Source: Plazaster borealis (taxonomy: Eukaryota; Echinodermata; Asteroidea; Forcipulatida; Labidiasteridae). Taken from it: a DNA stretch of 64,000 bases. The stretch covers positions 16,698,135 to 16,762,134 of the forward strand of contig CM037462.1 in assembly GCA_021014325.1 (NCBI GenBank). Reading direction: 5' to 3'. Below the pieces are notes generated by a model. That model made no database searches. It saw only the letters and a program-made list of their open reading frames with translations, and was not told the origin of the DNA. The position numbers and the translations under genes are program-made. This document shows positions 1 through 10,281 of this stretch, in pieces. The first letter of the stretch is position 1. Every line of letters begins with the position of its first letter.

Positions 1-29
1 GAACAAATCGTATTGAAGAACTTGAGGTT

Positions 30-288
30 GAAGACAATAGTATAGTCTCAGATTTGAATCTGAGAAACGTTACCGGTATGTCAGATAATATACGTTTCAC
101 AGATTGTGTATTCCAATTACGGATTATTCTTCCTGCGTGGACATAACCGCTCCGGATTTTCGGCGATGTCTCAATAACGCGACCACCTTTTTAAATGAAA
201 TTTTCACGAGTTAGTTTTATTTCATATCTACATTTAGGATTAAAACAGTCAAACGGTTCCAAAAACCAAAGGTATACTTTCCCTTTAA
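30..288 (+). repeat. T2-like MITE, family B, right part
   Basis: The sequence matches the other family B copies in this window through the shared block TTCCTGCGTGGACATAACCG and the right end CCCTTTAA. The left part is diverged or cut by the window edge. It has no coding capacity. Confidence 0.7.
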
Positions 289-306
289 GCAGCTCTATGA
301 AACTGT

Positions 307-383
307 ACCCAGGATTGGTAATTATCGGGAAAAAATATTAATTTTAACGGGAAATTAAACATTTACCAATACCAATCCTGAGA
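307..383. repeat. Small inverted repeat with CAGGATTGGTA ends
   Basis: CAGGATTGGTA near the left end is mirrored by TACCAATCCTG at the right. The same terminal motif occurs at both ends of the MITE at 13246-13656, so this may be a deletion derivative of that family. Confidence 0.4.
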
Positions 384-550
384 AAAACATCCGTCTGAAC
401 TTCAGTCAATGTCACAAAAATAGTATTTCATAACCCCAAACATGCCATCAAACCACTTGCCTATTCTGATATGCGGCAACCGAAATTAACATGTATAAGA
501 ACGTGCACAGAATCTGAAAAAAAAACCACAAACCACTTTTCTTTGTTTTC

Positions 551-1000
551 ACTACACTCTAAAAAAAAACCCGGGTCAGAATTGACCCGGATTCCGGGTC
601 CTAGAAGGGGGGGGGGGCTTGACTCATTTCTCGGTCAAATGACCCGGAATTAGTTTGTGTCAAACTGACCCGAAACTGTGTCAAACTGACGCAGAATTCG
701 AGTCAAAATTCCATTTTTGAACCACTTAGCTTGTCAAACTGACCCAGAAATGGGTCAGGGTCCCCTTGAGACCTGGAACCCTGGGCCCAATTTCAAAAAG
801 CATGTAAGCACAAAAACTTGCTAAGCACAGAAAACTCTTGCTTAGAAAAAATAGGTTACCGGCCAAAATACCATACAGTTACCATTGCTGCGACTGGTAC
901 CCCACTCATTTCTTGCTTAGCAAAGAAACCTGCTTAGCAGAATTTTCTGCTAAACAGCTTTATGAAATTGGGCCCTGGTCAGTTCTGACCTGGGAGTGTA
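551..1000. mobile_element. GGGTCA motif-array element, copy A (interrupted)
   Basis: The left end ACACTCTAAAAA runs into CCGGGTCAGAATTGACCCGG, a perfect palindrome, followed by repeated GGGTCA/TGACCC hexamers in both orientations. The right end (GTCAGTTCTGACCTGGGAGTGT) lies beyond a nested foldback at 783-975. It is non-autonomous; no transposase is present. Confidence 0.7.
783..975. repeat. GGGCCC foldback element nested in copy A
   Basis: GGGCCCAATTTC at the left is mirrored by GAAATTGGGCCC at the right, and the interior has GCTTAGCA-type inverted motifs. It splits the GGGTCA element. The same family recurs at 39945, 52112, 53018, 57022, 57199 and 57443. Confidence 0.75.
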
Positions 1001-1132
1001 AAACCGGATGACTAAATATTTAAAAGCTAGGGTCTTCAAGGTCCAATTCAGTTTTCCCGATGCATTCATTTTCCAACAGATAGAGTGCTTTATGAAAGTA
1101 TGGAAAATTACATGTCTCAATAAAACCTCACG

Positions 1133-1512
1133 TTAAAGGCACTGAACACGTTTGGTAATTGTCAAAGAACAGTGTTCTCACTTGGTGTATCCCAACATCT
1201 GCATAAAATAACAAGCCTGTGAAAATTTGCCCTCAATTGGTCATCGAAGTTGCAAGAAAATGATGAAAGAAAAAACACCCTTGTTGTTCAAATTTGTGTG
1301 CTTTTAGTTTCAGATACGAATAAAAACTTCTTACAAGAAGTTTTTATTATTTTAGTGAGAAATTACCTCTTTCTCAAAAACTACGTTACTTCAGAGGGAG
1401 TCGTTTCTCACAATGTTTTATATTATCAACAGCTCTCCGTTGCTCGTTACCAAGTCAGTTTTTATGTTAATATATATTTTGAGTAAGTACCAAACGTGTA
1501 CAGTGCCTTTAA
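1133..1512 (+). repeat. T2-like MITE, family A
   Basis: Starts TTAAAGGCACTGAACACG and ends CGTGTACAGTGCCTTTAA, so the ends are inverted repeats flanked by TTAA. The open frame across it is fortuitous and recurs in other copies. TTAA target duplications with a TTAAAGG end fit Kolobok/T2-type MITEs, as known from Xenopus; the superfamily assignment is inference. Confidence 0.85.
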
Positions 1513-1799
1513 AAAGGTGTAAAAATCCATTTTATTTGATACCCTTTCACAGCGAAATTTGAAACATGACGTCATTGGATTTGGGCCTGCACATTCCAAA
1601 GGGGAATTTTGCGCCAGTCAGTATAAAGGTCAAATTCAATGCATTTTTATTGATTATCATCGAAGTCAGGAAATGAACATACAATTTCCTATGAAATTGT
1701 ACCGACCAATATATTTGAAATGTGACGTCATTGGACGCAAAAATTAGCACTATAAGGGTCAAACATAAAACTAGCCTTTTCAGATAAGGTCGACACTAC
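1513..1799. other. Intergenic, no gene; short direct repeat
   Basis: A TGACGTCATTGGA block (a CRE-like octamer) occurs twice, near 1566 and 1723. I see nothing else. Confidence 0.4.
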
Positions 1800-1950
1800 G
1801 GCCCTTTTCGAAAACATGGATTGGGCTTAGGCTTGAGCTTGGGCTTTGTCCCTTTTGCTTGAAGCCCCGTAAGGAAAGCACACATTTTCGAAATAACCGA
1901 CGGAGCCTAAACCCAAGCCCAAACCCGAGCCGCGGTTTCGAAAATGCCCT
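1800..1950. repeat. Foldback with CTTTTCGAAAAC ends and GGGCTTGGGC arms
   Basis: The left arm (CCCTTTTCGAAAAC then GGGCTTAGGCTTGAGC) is mirrored by the right arm (CCCAAGCCCAAACC then GGTTTCGAAAATGCC). No coding content. Confidence 0.6.
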
Positions 1951-3166
1951 ACAATGAGCGCACTGTTCAGTTTGGCTTTTATACAGACAGATAATCCAAA
2001 TAGTGCCCTCGTATAAGTATGTCCATCTTATCTATAAAAAAAGCCTAATGGCTTTTCGCACTGTTTTAACGGATAGAGACTTGTAATTTTCACACTCTTT
2101 CATATGACACTATCCAATGAGTGCATCGCAAAACCTCAGGGCCCCCTTTTTAAAATGTGTTTACTCTTTCAAAAGTCAATAATAACACACCTTTTACCAT
2201 AGGTGCTTTAATTTTGATTGATATATGTGATTTTGATGCGATCAATGCAGATCTAGGGCAGATGTATGAGCCAGGCGTTGTGTAAATACAACACGATGAG
2301 AGCCTCATTCGATTAAACGCCTTTAATGAAGAGCATCAATTATGCTAACCCTCCGAAGAATTGTGGCGACAATTTAATGCACTCGTGTCAATGAATGAGG
2401 AAAAACCATCACTGTTTTATTCTGAAAAGGGTAAAATGAAGACACATTGTCACAAACATTTCTAAAAAGTATAAAAGGCAACGGGAAACTTCGCAAGTGA
2501 TTTTTTGAATGAATTTACTCATGTTTAGGGGGCGACCGGGAGAAAATCAGGGCACATTGACAAGTAATTTGTTGTTTGTTTTTTGTTTGTTTGAAAAGCT
2601 GCAACAAAAGTGATTTCATAGAAAACTTGGTACAGATACACTCGTAATTCATCTTTGCTTTTGTGTTGTACACAAACTTCCATAATAATTATTTTCCTCG
2701 GAAAAATTTGCCTCTGGTTTCTCAGCAGATGATGTGTGCACGTGGGTGATGTACACTGATGTTACCCCTGTTGTCGAATGTGATTGTCTGTTCTGCTTTC
2801 TTGACGCGCCCTTTTTTTCTTTTCTTTTTTTCTTTTTCTGAGGGGTGGGGTATTTGTTGAAATTTTTTGTTGTAGGACGGCCTTGTTGAGATGCTGGTCA
2901 CCTGTTCCTCCTTGCCACTCATTGGCTCGGTATTTTATACAATTGTGAGTATTTGCATGTATTTGTATTCTCCCAGTCATAGTTTTATATTTTGTGGATT
3001 GTACCTTTTAATGACTTATTTGCCAGTGTGTAAAGTGTAATAACATACAAAAATACAATAATTAATAATCAAATGGATAATATCAATAAACCATATTAGA
3101 ATGTCACACAAAGGCACCTGACTTGTTTTGAGTCAGACTGACCTGATGAAGTCAACGAATGTGAGT
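1951..3166. other. Intergenic, no gene recognised
   Basis: AT-rich DNA with a pyrimidine tract near 2811-2840. Only short open frames, without recognisable domains. Confidence 0.5.
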
Positions 3167-3420
3167 CACTTTAAAAACTCCCGGTTCAAAATTGACCCGC
3201 TTCGGGGTTCCGAGTCACACTGACCAATTTCTGGGTCAGTGTGACCCGGAACCTGTGTCAAAAAATGACCCAGAAATGGGTCAAACTTATGCAGAATCCA
3301 CGCGAAAATCTATTTTTTGTCGCCAGTTTCTGGGTCAGTTTGACCAGAAATGGGTCAGGGGCCTGGTACCCGGAACCTGGTACCCGGAACCTGCGTCAAT
3401 TCTGACCCAGGAGTGTTTCG
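3167..3420. mobile_element. GGGTCA motif-array element, copy B
   Basis: Left end TCACTTTAAAAACTCCCGG, then alternating GGGTCA and TGACCC, and a right end GTCAATTCTGACCCAGGAGT. The terminal CTCTAAAAA is diverged on both sides. About 250 bp, non-coding. Confidence 0.7.
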
Positions 3421-3581
3421 ATTGTAATGGAACAGATTGTACCAGAGTTATTCTGACCTATTGTGGGGATGATTATTGCCTTTATCTGATTATGATCGAT
3501 TGACCGCATAAAGATCGGAATCCCTTCATCTTGCATGGTAGACTCGTCCAAGTCCACAAAGCGTTAAATCAATAAAGATAA

Positions 3582-3987
3582 TTAAAGGGTTTCTGTACAC
3601 GTTTGGTAATGACTCTTGAAAATTAATGGCAATAAAAAATTACTTGGTAAGAAGTACAGCAGCTTTGGATAGCATAATGCATTTTGAGAAACTTTTCACT
3701 TCGAAGTACTGCGGTTATGGAGAAAGATATTACTTTTTATCCCCCAAAATTTGAATCTGAGAAGCGTTACTGCGGTTTAAACGCTTCTCAGATGGTGTAT
3801 TCCAATTGCAGATTTTTCTTCCTGCGTGGACATAACCGGCAATACATTTCCGGCAATACCTCAAAAACGCTTACCACCTTTTGAAATGAAATTTTCACAG
3901 ATTGGTATTATGGTTTATATCAACAACTATGTAGGATTAAAACAAACAGTGGCTTTCAATTACCAAATTAATATACAATCCCTTTAA
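3582..3987 (+). repeat. T2-like MITE, family B
   Basis: Flanked by TTAA, with ends TTAAAGGGTTTCTGTACACG and ATACAATCCCTTTAA. Internally it has a palindrome around GAAGCGTTACTGCGG and the conserved block TTCCTGCGTGGACATAACCG. Confidence 0.85.
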
Positions 3988-4856
3988 TCAGTGACATACG
4001 ATTTTAAACTTATTTGACCTATCAGAGATATTTCAAACCATGAATAAAAAAAACCTAACCCTGAAGTCTTCTCAGCAATCATTTTTTTGGGATCAATATT
4101 TCCAATTAGCGTTTCTTAGTCCGTGTACACTGTCTCAGGTTACCGTTGCTTTGGGTTCCGACTCTTCCCATACCCTCCACACTGTTGACATATTTGCCAG
4201 GAGTATTTTGATAACCAGTCCTTTCGGGGCACTAGGGGTACAGTATGCAGACTTCAGAGCAACTCTACGTACCGTCAAGTGGCGCAAACTACCCCCTTGA
4301 CATCGCCTCGTTTAGCCGCCAGTCGCATCTCTCTTGGCGAGCTCCGTAAGAATTTCTTGAGATGGAATTTTTATTCCAGTGGAAGAGTTATACAGAAAAC
4401 GTTTGGAAAGATTCGGAATATTTTAGCTCTGTGTACCGGAAATCTCTTGACCTTTAGCTCCAGGCGTGGTCTGAATCCCTATGAATAATGCTTTGTTTTA
4501 TTGTCTAGATTAGAACGCCATTAATTTTGTTTTACACTTGTTTTGGATATAATTCTCAAGAGAAATCAGTTATCTTTAGTTGGATGCACACATTTTCCGC
4601 ATGATTTTGATTTCAATATACGCTTGAATAGCCTGGCACGGTTTCTGAAGTAAATTTTGATTTTTTAATACAATTTTTAAAATCTGCTATAGACGACCGT
4701 ATTAAGCCTTGGAAACTTTATAGAAATTTTGTACATTTTGTGTTTGATGATCGTTTGCTCGTCCTCAATAAGTGAAAGATAAATTTACTAACTTTTAAAA
4801 AATCACTCATGGTTCGTTCCACGTATCCCTAGGGGAAAATATTTCGTCTTCGATGA
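3988..4856. other. Intergenic, no gene recognised
   Basis: Short open frames only, with no similarity I recognise. Confidence 0.5.
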
Positions 4857-5175
4857 ACGACGTTTTAAGCGAACGCTATTGATAGCCCTTAACTTGTGTT
4901 GGCTTAACCACTAGGAAAGTGAACTTCATAAACCGTCTTTGTTACTGCAATCTGTCACTTAATATTGTCGTCTATACCGTTGTTCTGATCACTACAGCGA
5001 CTCATTCATGCGCTGTACGACGTTTTAAGCGAACGCTATTGATAGCTCTTTACTTGTGTTGGCTAAACCACTAGTAAAGTGAACTTCATAAACCGTCTTT
5101 GTTACTGCAATTGTCACTTTATACGGTCGTCTATACCGTTGTTCTGATCACTACAGCGACTCATTCATGCGCTGT
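4857..5175. repeat. Tandem duplication, 2 x about 160 bp
   Basis: A unit starting CGACGTTTTAAGCGAACGCT and ending TCATTCATGCGCTGTA occurs twice head to tail (period 160). The copies differ by a few substitutions and small indels, so the duplication is fairly recent. Function unknown. Confidence 0.9.
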
Positions 5176-5696
5176 AAGACACTAGTCTGTGTTGTAACGA
5201 GTATGGTCATTGCTCCACATCGTTACAAATTTCATCAATTGCTCATTTCCCCAATGACCAATATAATTTAATACCATGACCTCCCGCCCTACATCCAAGT
5301 AGTCACGTGGTGCATGTTGATAACAGTAGGTCAATAAGACGGCTGATTTGATTGGGGGTGGGGGCTCAGCTTCTTGACCATTCTCCAGTGGCTGTACTGA
5401 CTAATGAACAGGAGTCCAGTATATTAAACGACGTCATCTGATGTCCGCCAAATTGGGTCACTGGACGCGCGTACTTGACCTACATCCGGGACTTGTGAAA
5501 AACATGCTAAATATAATCACATTATGGCTTGAAGACCAAAAGGCCACCTGTTTCAACTTCCACCTCTACGGATGCCAGTGCAAAATTCATTGAAAGTTGT
5601 ACGACAAAGGGTAGGCCTACTTATGACATCCCCAAAGAACTATTCGAAAATGCATAACACGTAGCCAGTATTCAACTTCGAAACAAACTAAGTTTA
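5176..5696. other. Intergenic, no gene recognised
   Basis: No repeats or coding signal that I can identify. Confidence 0.45.
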
Positions 5697-6152
5697 TACA
5701 CTCTAAAAACTCCTGAGTAAGAATTGACCAAGTTCAGGCTCCCGGAGGACCTGACCCATTTCTGGGTCAGCATGACCCGGAACTGTGTCACAATGATATG
5801 GAAAGGTTTGCGGAAACACCATGTAATATCTCTAAATGAGTTGGGGTGGTTCTGAAAAGAACCGTTGGTTTCAACTCTTGAAATTTAATACCAAAACCAA
5901 CGGTTCTTTTCAGAACCACCCCAACTCATTTAGAGATGTTACATGGTGTTTCCGCAAACCTTTCCATATCGTATTTCCACCATGCAAAGTTTCAAATCCT
6001 ACTTGTGTCACAATGACAAAGAAATGGGTCAAACTGACTCAAAAATCCCATTTTAAAACTAGTTTTTGGGTCAGCCTGACCCTGAAATGGGTCAGGGGCC
6101 CTGGGACCCATGATCCGGGTAAATTCTGAGCCAGAAGGTTTTTTTAAGAGAG
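5697..6152. mobile_element. GGGTCA motif-array element, copy C (interrupted)
   Basis: Left end ACACTCTAAAAACTCC and right end with TTTTTTTAAGAGAGT. GGGTCA/TGACCC hexamers flank a nested insertion at 5797-6003 that has a 13-bp direct repeat on each side. Confidence 0.75.
5797..6003. mobile_element. Inverted Penelope-like fragment with 13-bp target duplication
   Basis: TGTGTCACAATGA stands at 5784-5796 and again at 6004-6016. Between them, arms with AAAGGTTTGCGGAAACACC and AGAACCGTTGG are arranged as a near-perfect inverted repeat (5797-5970), followed by a unique end reading CACCATGCAAAGTTTC. The same end and AGAACC hairpin occur at 55205-55378 and 61139-61255. A long duplication and an inverted truncated copy fit a retroelement, most plausibly Penelope-like; that is inference. 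Confidence 0.6.
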
Positions 6153-7107
6153 TATTACATTGATGCTCATGCTTTACCAAACCAACAAGAAGTGTTTGCA
6201 AGTGCCTCGGGTTCAAATGCATGTCTCGATACCTTGGATGTCTCGACACCTGTCTTCGTAACCTTAATTGATTGCATTAGCAGCTCCCGATGTTACTCGA
6301 AACTGGGTTGAAGTTTTTTTGTACGGTTCATTTCCAGGGACAGACCTAATAAAAGTCAGAACGATTTTTGTTGGGAATTGGGTCTTTTCCGCAAGTTTGC
6401 ATGAGCTCGAATAGTGATGTGCCCTTATATGGACGTTGTAGACTTTTAAAGAAAACATTCAGGACGGATCTTATTATAAGGTAAAAACTAACAAAGCTTA
6501 AACTTAGTCATCCAATGGACTCGCTTGCTGATAAGTAATCGGTATTGCCTAGCAACTGTTGTCATGGCTATTTGGTCATTATGGCACAAAGTGTTGATTG
6601 CGTTTAGTACTGACAAAGCACATTTCTTATTATTGGTTTTCACAACCAGAACTTTCTACCAGATTAAACTTTTCTAATTGCATCCTGACATTGCAGGTCC
6701 CCATAGCTCTACAAGGAATCTAATTCTGTAGTTATTGAAGTTTATGTTGCCCCTGTTTATAGACCTATCCCAAATTTTAAATCATTGGATTTATTTAGAA
6801 TTCACGACTCAAAGCTTAAGAAAATCTCGACCTGAATTCTCGCGTTGATTTGATTTCGAAAACAAATACCCGTAGAAAGAGGCCGCAGTTTCTCTTTTCA
6901 CAGTTCCACTTTGATCATTTTAACAACTCCTACCCGACGCGGATGCATTCTCCACGCAGCAGACCTAGATCTATGCTGTGTTTAACCTCGTCTCCTGATG
7001 TAAGACTATGGGCATGTTAACAGTTTTTCATGACAAGGAAATAAATTCATAAATTCATAATTTAATTTGCCGTATTTGACCACTCTCTGAATGTGGCCAT
7101 CACGGAG
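6153..7107. other. Intergenic, no gene recognised
   Basis: AT-rich, no identifiable repeats or coding sequence. Confidence 0.5.
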
Positions 7108-7396
7108 AATTTATGGGTTGTTGGTGTTGTTGCTGTCATTTTTGTTGTCAATGTCGTAGTTGTGGTCATTGTTGTTTTTGATGTCATTGCCGTTCATGTT
7201 GTCGATGTCATTTTCGTTGTGGTTGTCGTTTTTGTTGTCGTCGTTGACAATGTCATTGTCGTTGTCGTTGTTGTTGTCGATGTCATTGCCGTTGTTAATG
7301 TCGATGTCATTTTCGTTGTCGTTGTCGTCGTTGACAATGTCGTTGTCTTTGTTATTGTCGTCAATGTCATTGTCGTTGATGTTTTGTTGTTGCTTT
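7108..7396. repeat. Low-complexity GTTGTC/GTCATT tract
   Basis: About 290 bp of degenerate TTG/GTC triplets. All frames stay open for long stretches only because the triplet repeat lacks stops; the apparent Val-rich or Thr-rich peptides are artefacts. Confidence 0.9.
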
Positions 7397-8002
7397 TGTT
7401 TGGGGAGTTTGATAACATGAAGTCACGACGTAGCACAAAACACAAACTACACTCGTAAACCTCTCCGCTCAGAAATGACTTGATGTCGGCCATTTGATAC
7501 TCAGAAAGTGGTAAAGATTGTACATTATTGACTTCGACTCAGAGTTTTTCAAGTGTAAACTGTAAAATCTTTCGATTTGTGCTACAAACTTCTAAATCAC
7601 AGCTTCCAACAATCGAAGATTTTACTCACAATGAAGAAATTAAGACGGCAACAATGTCTGTCATTGTTAAATCCGGATACACAATGTGAAGTATCACCTT
7701 ATGTTATTCAACTGTTCTTTCCTAAAAGTAAAGATAATTAATGTTAGACGGATCAGACTAAAGGACGGGAGGCGCCATTTTGGTTTAGAAGAGAATAATA
7801 CATGCAAAAAATAAAGATAAACTTTTTGTTGTTTTGTTTATGTATTTTAAATGGTACGTATTGGTGTCATACTTGCTTCGCTACACCTCTGAATGGGTGT
7901 GATGTGATAACCCGCTCTCACTGACCTTGTCTTTAACCTTGTCGACGTCATTGTATAACATTTTCAGATGACGCCACTTTTTTATCATTGTTTCCCCATG
8001 CA
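7397..8002. other. Intergenic, no gene recognised
   Basis: No supported feature. Confidence 0.45.
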
Positions 8003-8150
8003 GGGCTCGATTACACAAAAACACTAAGATTCATCTTAAGATGAGTTGTCAATATCACCATGGTGATTTGCATTGTGACATCACACTTTGCGTAGGAATT
8101 AAGGTTGATACAAAGTTAAGGTCAATCTAAGCTCTTTGTGAAATCGGCCC
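8003..8150. repeat. Foldback with TTTCACAAAG-type ends, copy 1
   Basis: GGGCTCGATTACACAAAAAC at the left is mirrored by CTTTGTGAAATCGGCCC at the right, with ATCTTAAGATGAG inside. Related copies follow at 8153 and 29542. Confidence 0.7.
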
Positions 8151-8152
8151 CT

Positions 8153-8304
8153 GGGCTCGATTTCACAAAGAGTTAAGAATGATCTGAAGTGCAAATCAAT
8201 CTTAATTGCTAAGCAAAGTGTGTTGTCACTGCAATACAAATTTCCATAGTAATACTTGCAACTCATCTTAAGATGAATCTTAGTGCTTTGTGAAATCGAC
8301 CCCC
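8153..8304. repeat. Foldback with TTTCACAAAG-type ends, copy 2
   Basis: GGGCTCGATTTCACAAAG is mirrored by CTTTGTGAAATCGACCCC. It lies directly beside copy 1, with its internal ATCTTAAGATGA motif at the other end, so the two appear as a head-to-tail or inverted pair. Confidence 0.7.
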
Positions 8305-8975
8305 GGAGTACCGTACACCCTAAAAACAGATTGGTTAAAATAACCAATGTATTGGTCAATGTATTGGTCAAATAACCATTCTAAAATGGTTTGCTTTTCA
8401 ACCAATTTATATTGGTTAGAATACTAACCAACATGTCTTGGTTGTTTTTTTTAACCAATCAATCTGAAATGGTTTGACTTTCAACCAATTTATATTGGTT
8501 TGAACACTAACCAAAATAATTTTTTTTTTTTAACCAATCTATTTTGGTTAACTTTTCAACCAACTATAACCAATTATAATTAATTCAACTAATTAGTGTC
8601 TGATCATGCACTGTTTATGTGTTACTTATATAGGTTGTATTATTTAATTTATGATACGAACTAAATACATTCTACAGTCACTACAATCTACACAGGCCTA
8701 TACATCCTTCTACACTGCATGTCTTATATATATATAGTTCAGGATCCCTGGACTTTCCAGTCATGGTTTACACCTTTTTACCTTACTTTTTAATTCAAGT
8801 GTTTTAATTACAAATGTTTGTTTGTACTTTCTATGAACATGTTTTTTATGGACGAATATATATACAAAAGTACAAAAAACTTGCCTTGGATAACTAAATT
8901 CAACCGAATTGTTAAGGGATTATCAAAAACAAATCACACACTTCTAAGCCCCGCCCACAAATTGCATATATTTCT

Positions 8976-9350
8976 TTAAAGGCACTGAACACGTTTGGAA
9001 ATTGTCAAAGACCAGTGTTCTCACTTGGTGTATCCCAACATATGCATAAAATAACAAGCCTTTGAAAATCTTGGCTCAATTGGTCATCGAAGTTGCAAGA
9101 AAATGATGAAAGAAAAAACACCCTTGTTGTACAAATTTGTGTGCTTTTAGATAGGAATAAAAACTTTTTGCAAGAAGTTTTTATTATTTTAGTGAGAAAC
9201 TACCTCTTTCTCAAAAACTACGTTACTTCAGAGGGAGTCGTTTCCTACAATGTTTTATACTATCAACAGCTCTCCGTTGCTTGTTACCAAGTAAGTTTGT
9301 TATGCTAATATTTGTTACGAGTCATTACCAAACGTGTACGATACCTTTAA
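8976..9350 (+). repeat. T2-like MITE, family A, nested in CCAAT element
   Basis: TTAAAGGCACTGAACACG to CGTGTACGATACCTTTAA, with TTAA on each side. It splits the CCAAT array, so it is younger than the array. Confidence 0.85.
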
Positions 9351-9599
9351 CCAATTATATTGGTTGGAATGACCAATGTTATTGGTTAAATATAACCAAT
9401 TATAATGGTCGGAATGACCAATCTCGTTGTTTAACCAAAGATAATGGTTGGAATGACCAATCTCATTGCTTAAAGATGACCAATTATATTGGTTGCAATG
9501 ACCATCGTTAAAATCTCTGTTAACCAATGTATTGGTTAATGGATTAGATTATAGTTCAACAAAGAAGATTGTTGCTGCCATTATATTAGTCTCTGTTAA

Positions 9600-10200
9600 C
9601 TAATGCATTGGTTAAAAAATTGGTTTATTGTTCAAACAAAATGATTGGTTGCCAGGCAACCAGCATATTGGTAATTAATGACAAATATATTGGTTAATAG
9701 ATTGGTTTATTGTTCAACCAATGTGATTGGTTCCGAGCAATCAACATATTGGTCATTATCGACCAATGTGTTGGTTGAAGGATTGGTTTATTGCTCAACC
9801 AATTTGATTGGTTTATTGCTCAACCGATGTAATTGGTTGCCGAGCAACCAACATTATTGTCTACTATTTACCAATTTCTTGGTTAATGGATTGGTTTTTA
9901 GTTCAACCAATGTGATTGGTTGCTGAGCAACCATTTCATTGGTCTCTGTTAACCAATGTATTGGTTGAAAGATTTGTTTATTGCTCAACCAATGAGATTG
10001 GTTGGCGAGCAACCAACATATTGGTCAATATTGGCCAATGTATTGGTTAAAGGATTGGTTAAACCTTCAACCAATGTGGTTGGTTGATGAGCAACCAACA
10101 TATTGGTTAAATTGACAAAATGTATTGGTTAACGGATTGGTTTATTGCTCAACCGATGCGATTAGTTGGTGGACAACCAACGACATGGTTAAAAGTTAAC
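9600..10200. repeat. Minisatellite of about 83-bp CCAAT units
   Basis: The phrase GATTGGTTTATTGCTCAACC recurs near 9701, 9781, 9890, 9968, 10053 and 10136, giving a period close to 83 bp with one longer interval. Confidence 0.75.
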
Positions 10201-10281
10201 CAATTAATGGTTAAAAACAACCAATGTGCCTCAACCAATTAGATTGGTAGTTTTTTCAACCAATCCTTTTTTAGGGTGTAC

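Larger units (their letters stand above)
8313..10281. mobile_element. CCAAT motif-array element (ATTGGTT/AACCAAT) with inverted ends
   Basis: The left end GTACACCCTAAAAA and the right end TTTTTTAGGGTGTAC are inverted repeats. The interior holds roughly sixty ATTGGT or ACCAAT hexamers counted by eye, in both orientations, often paired as small palindromes. From about 9600 to 10200 these form a minisatellite with a period near 83 bp. About 395 bp (8581-8975) lack the motif, and a family A MITE is inserted at 8976-9350. No transposase is seen; it is probably a non-autonomous DNA element. Confidence 0.8.

Noticed and set aside
1250..1486. Recurrent 60-100 codon open frames with the same peptide (also near 9093, 20263, 62272)
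   Set aside because: They lie wholly within family A MITEs and recur only because the MITE recurs; frames are shifted or broken in other copies.
7093..7493. Long open frames (Val-rich on +, Thr-rich on -)
   Set aside because: All come from one degenerate GTT/GTC repeat without stop codons; several frames are open at once.
9600..10200. CRISPR-like array
   Set aside because: Eukaryotic context; the 83-bp units are themselves made of CCAAT motifs, with no unique spacers.
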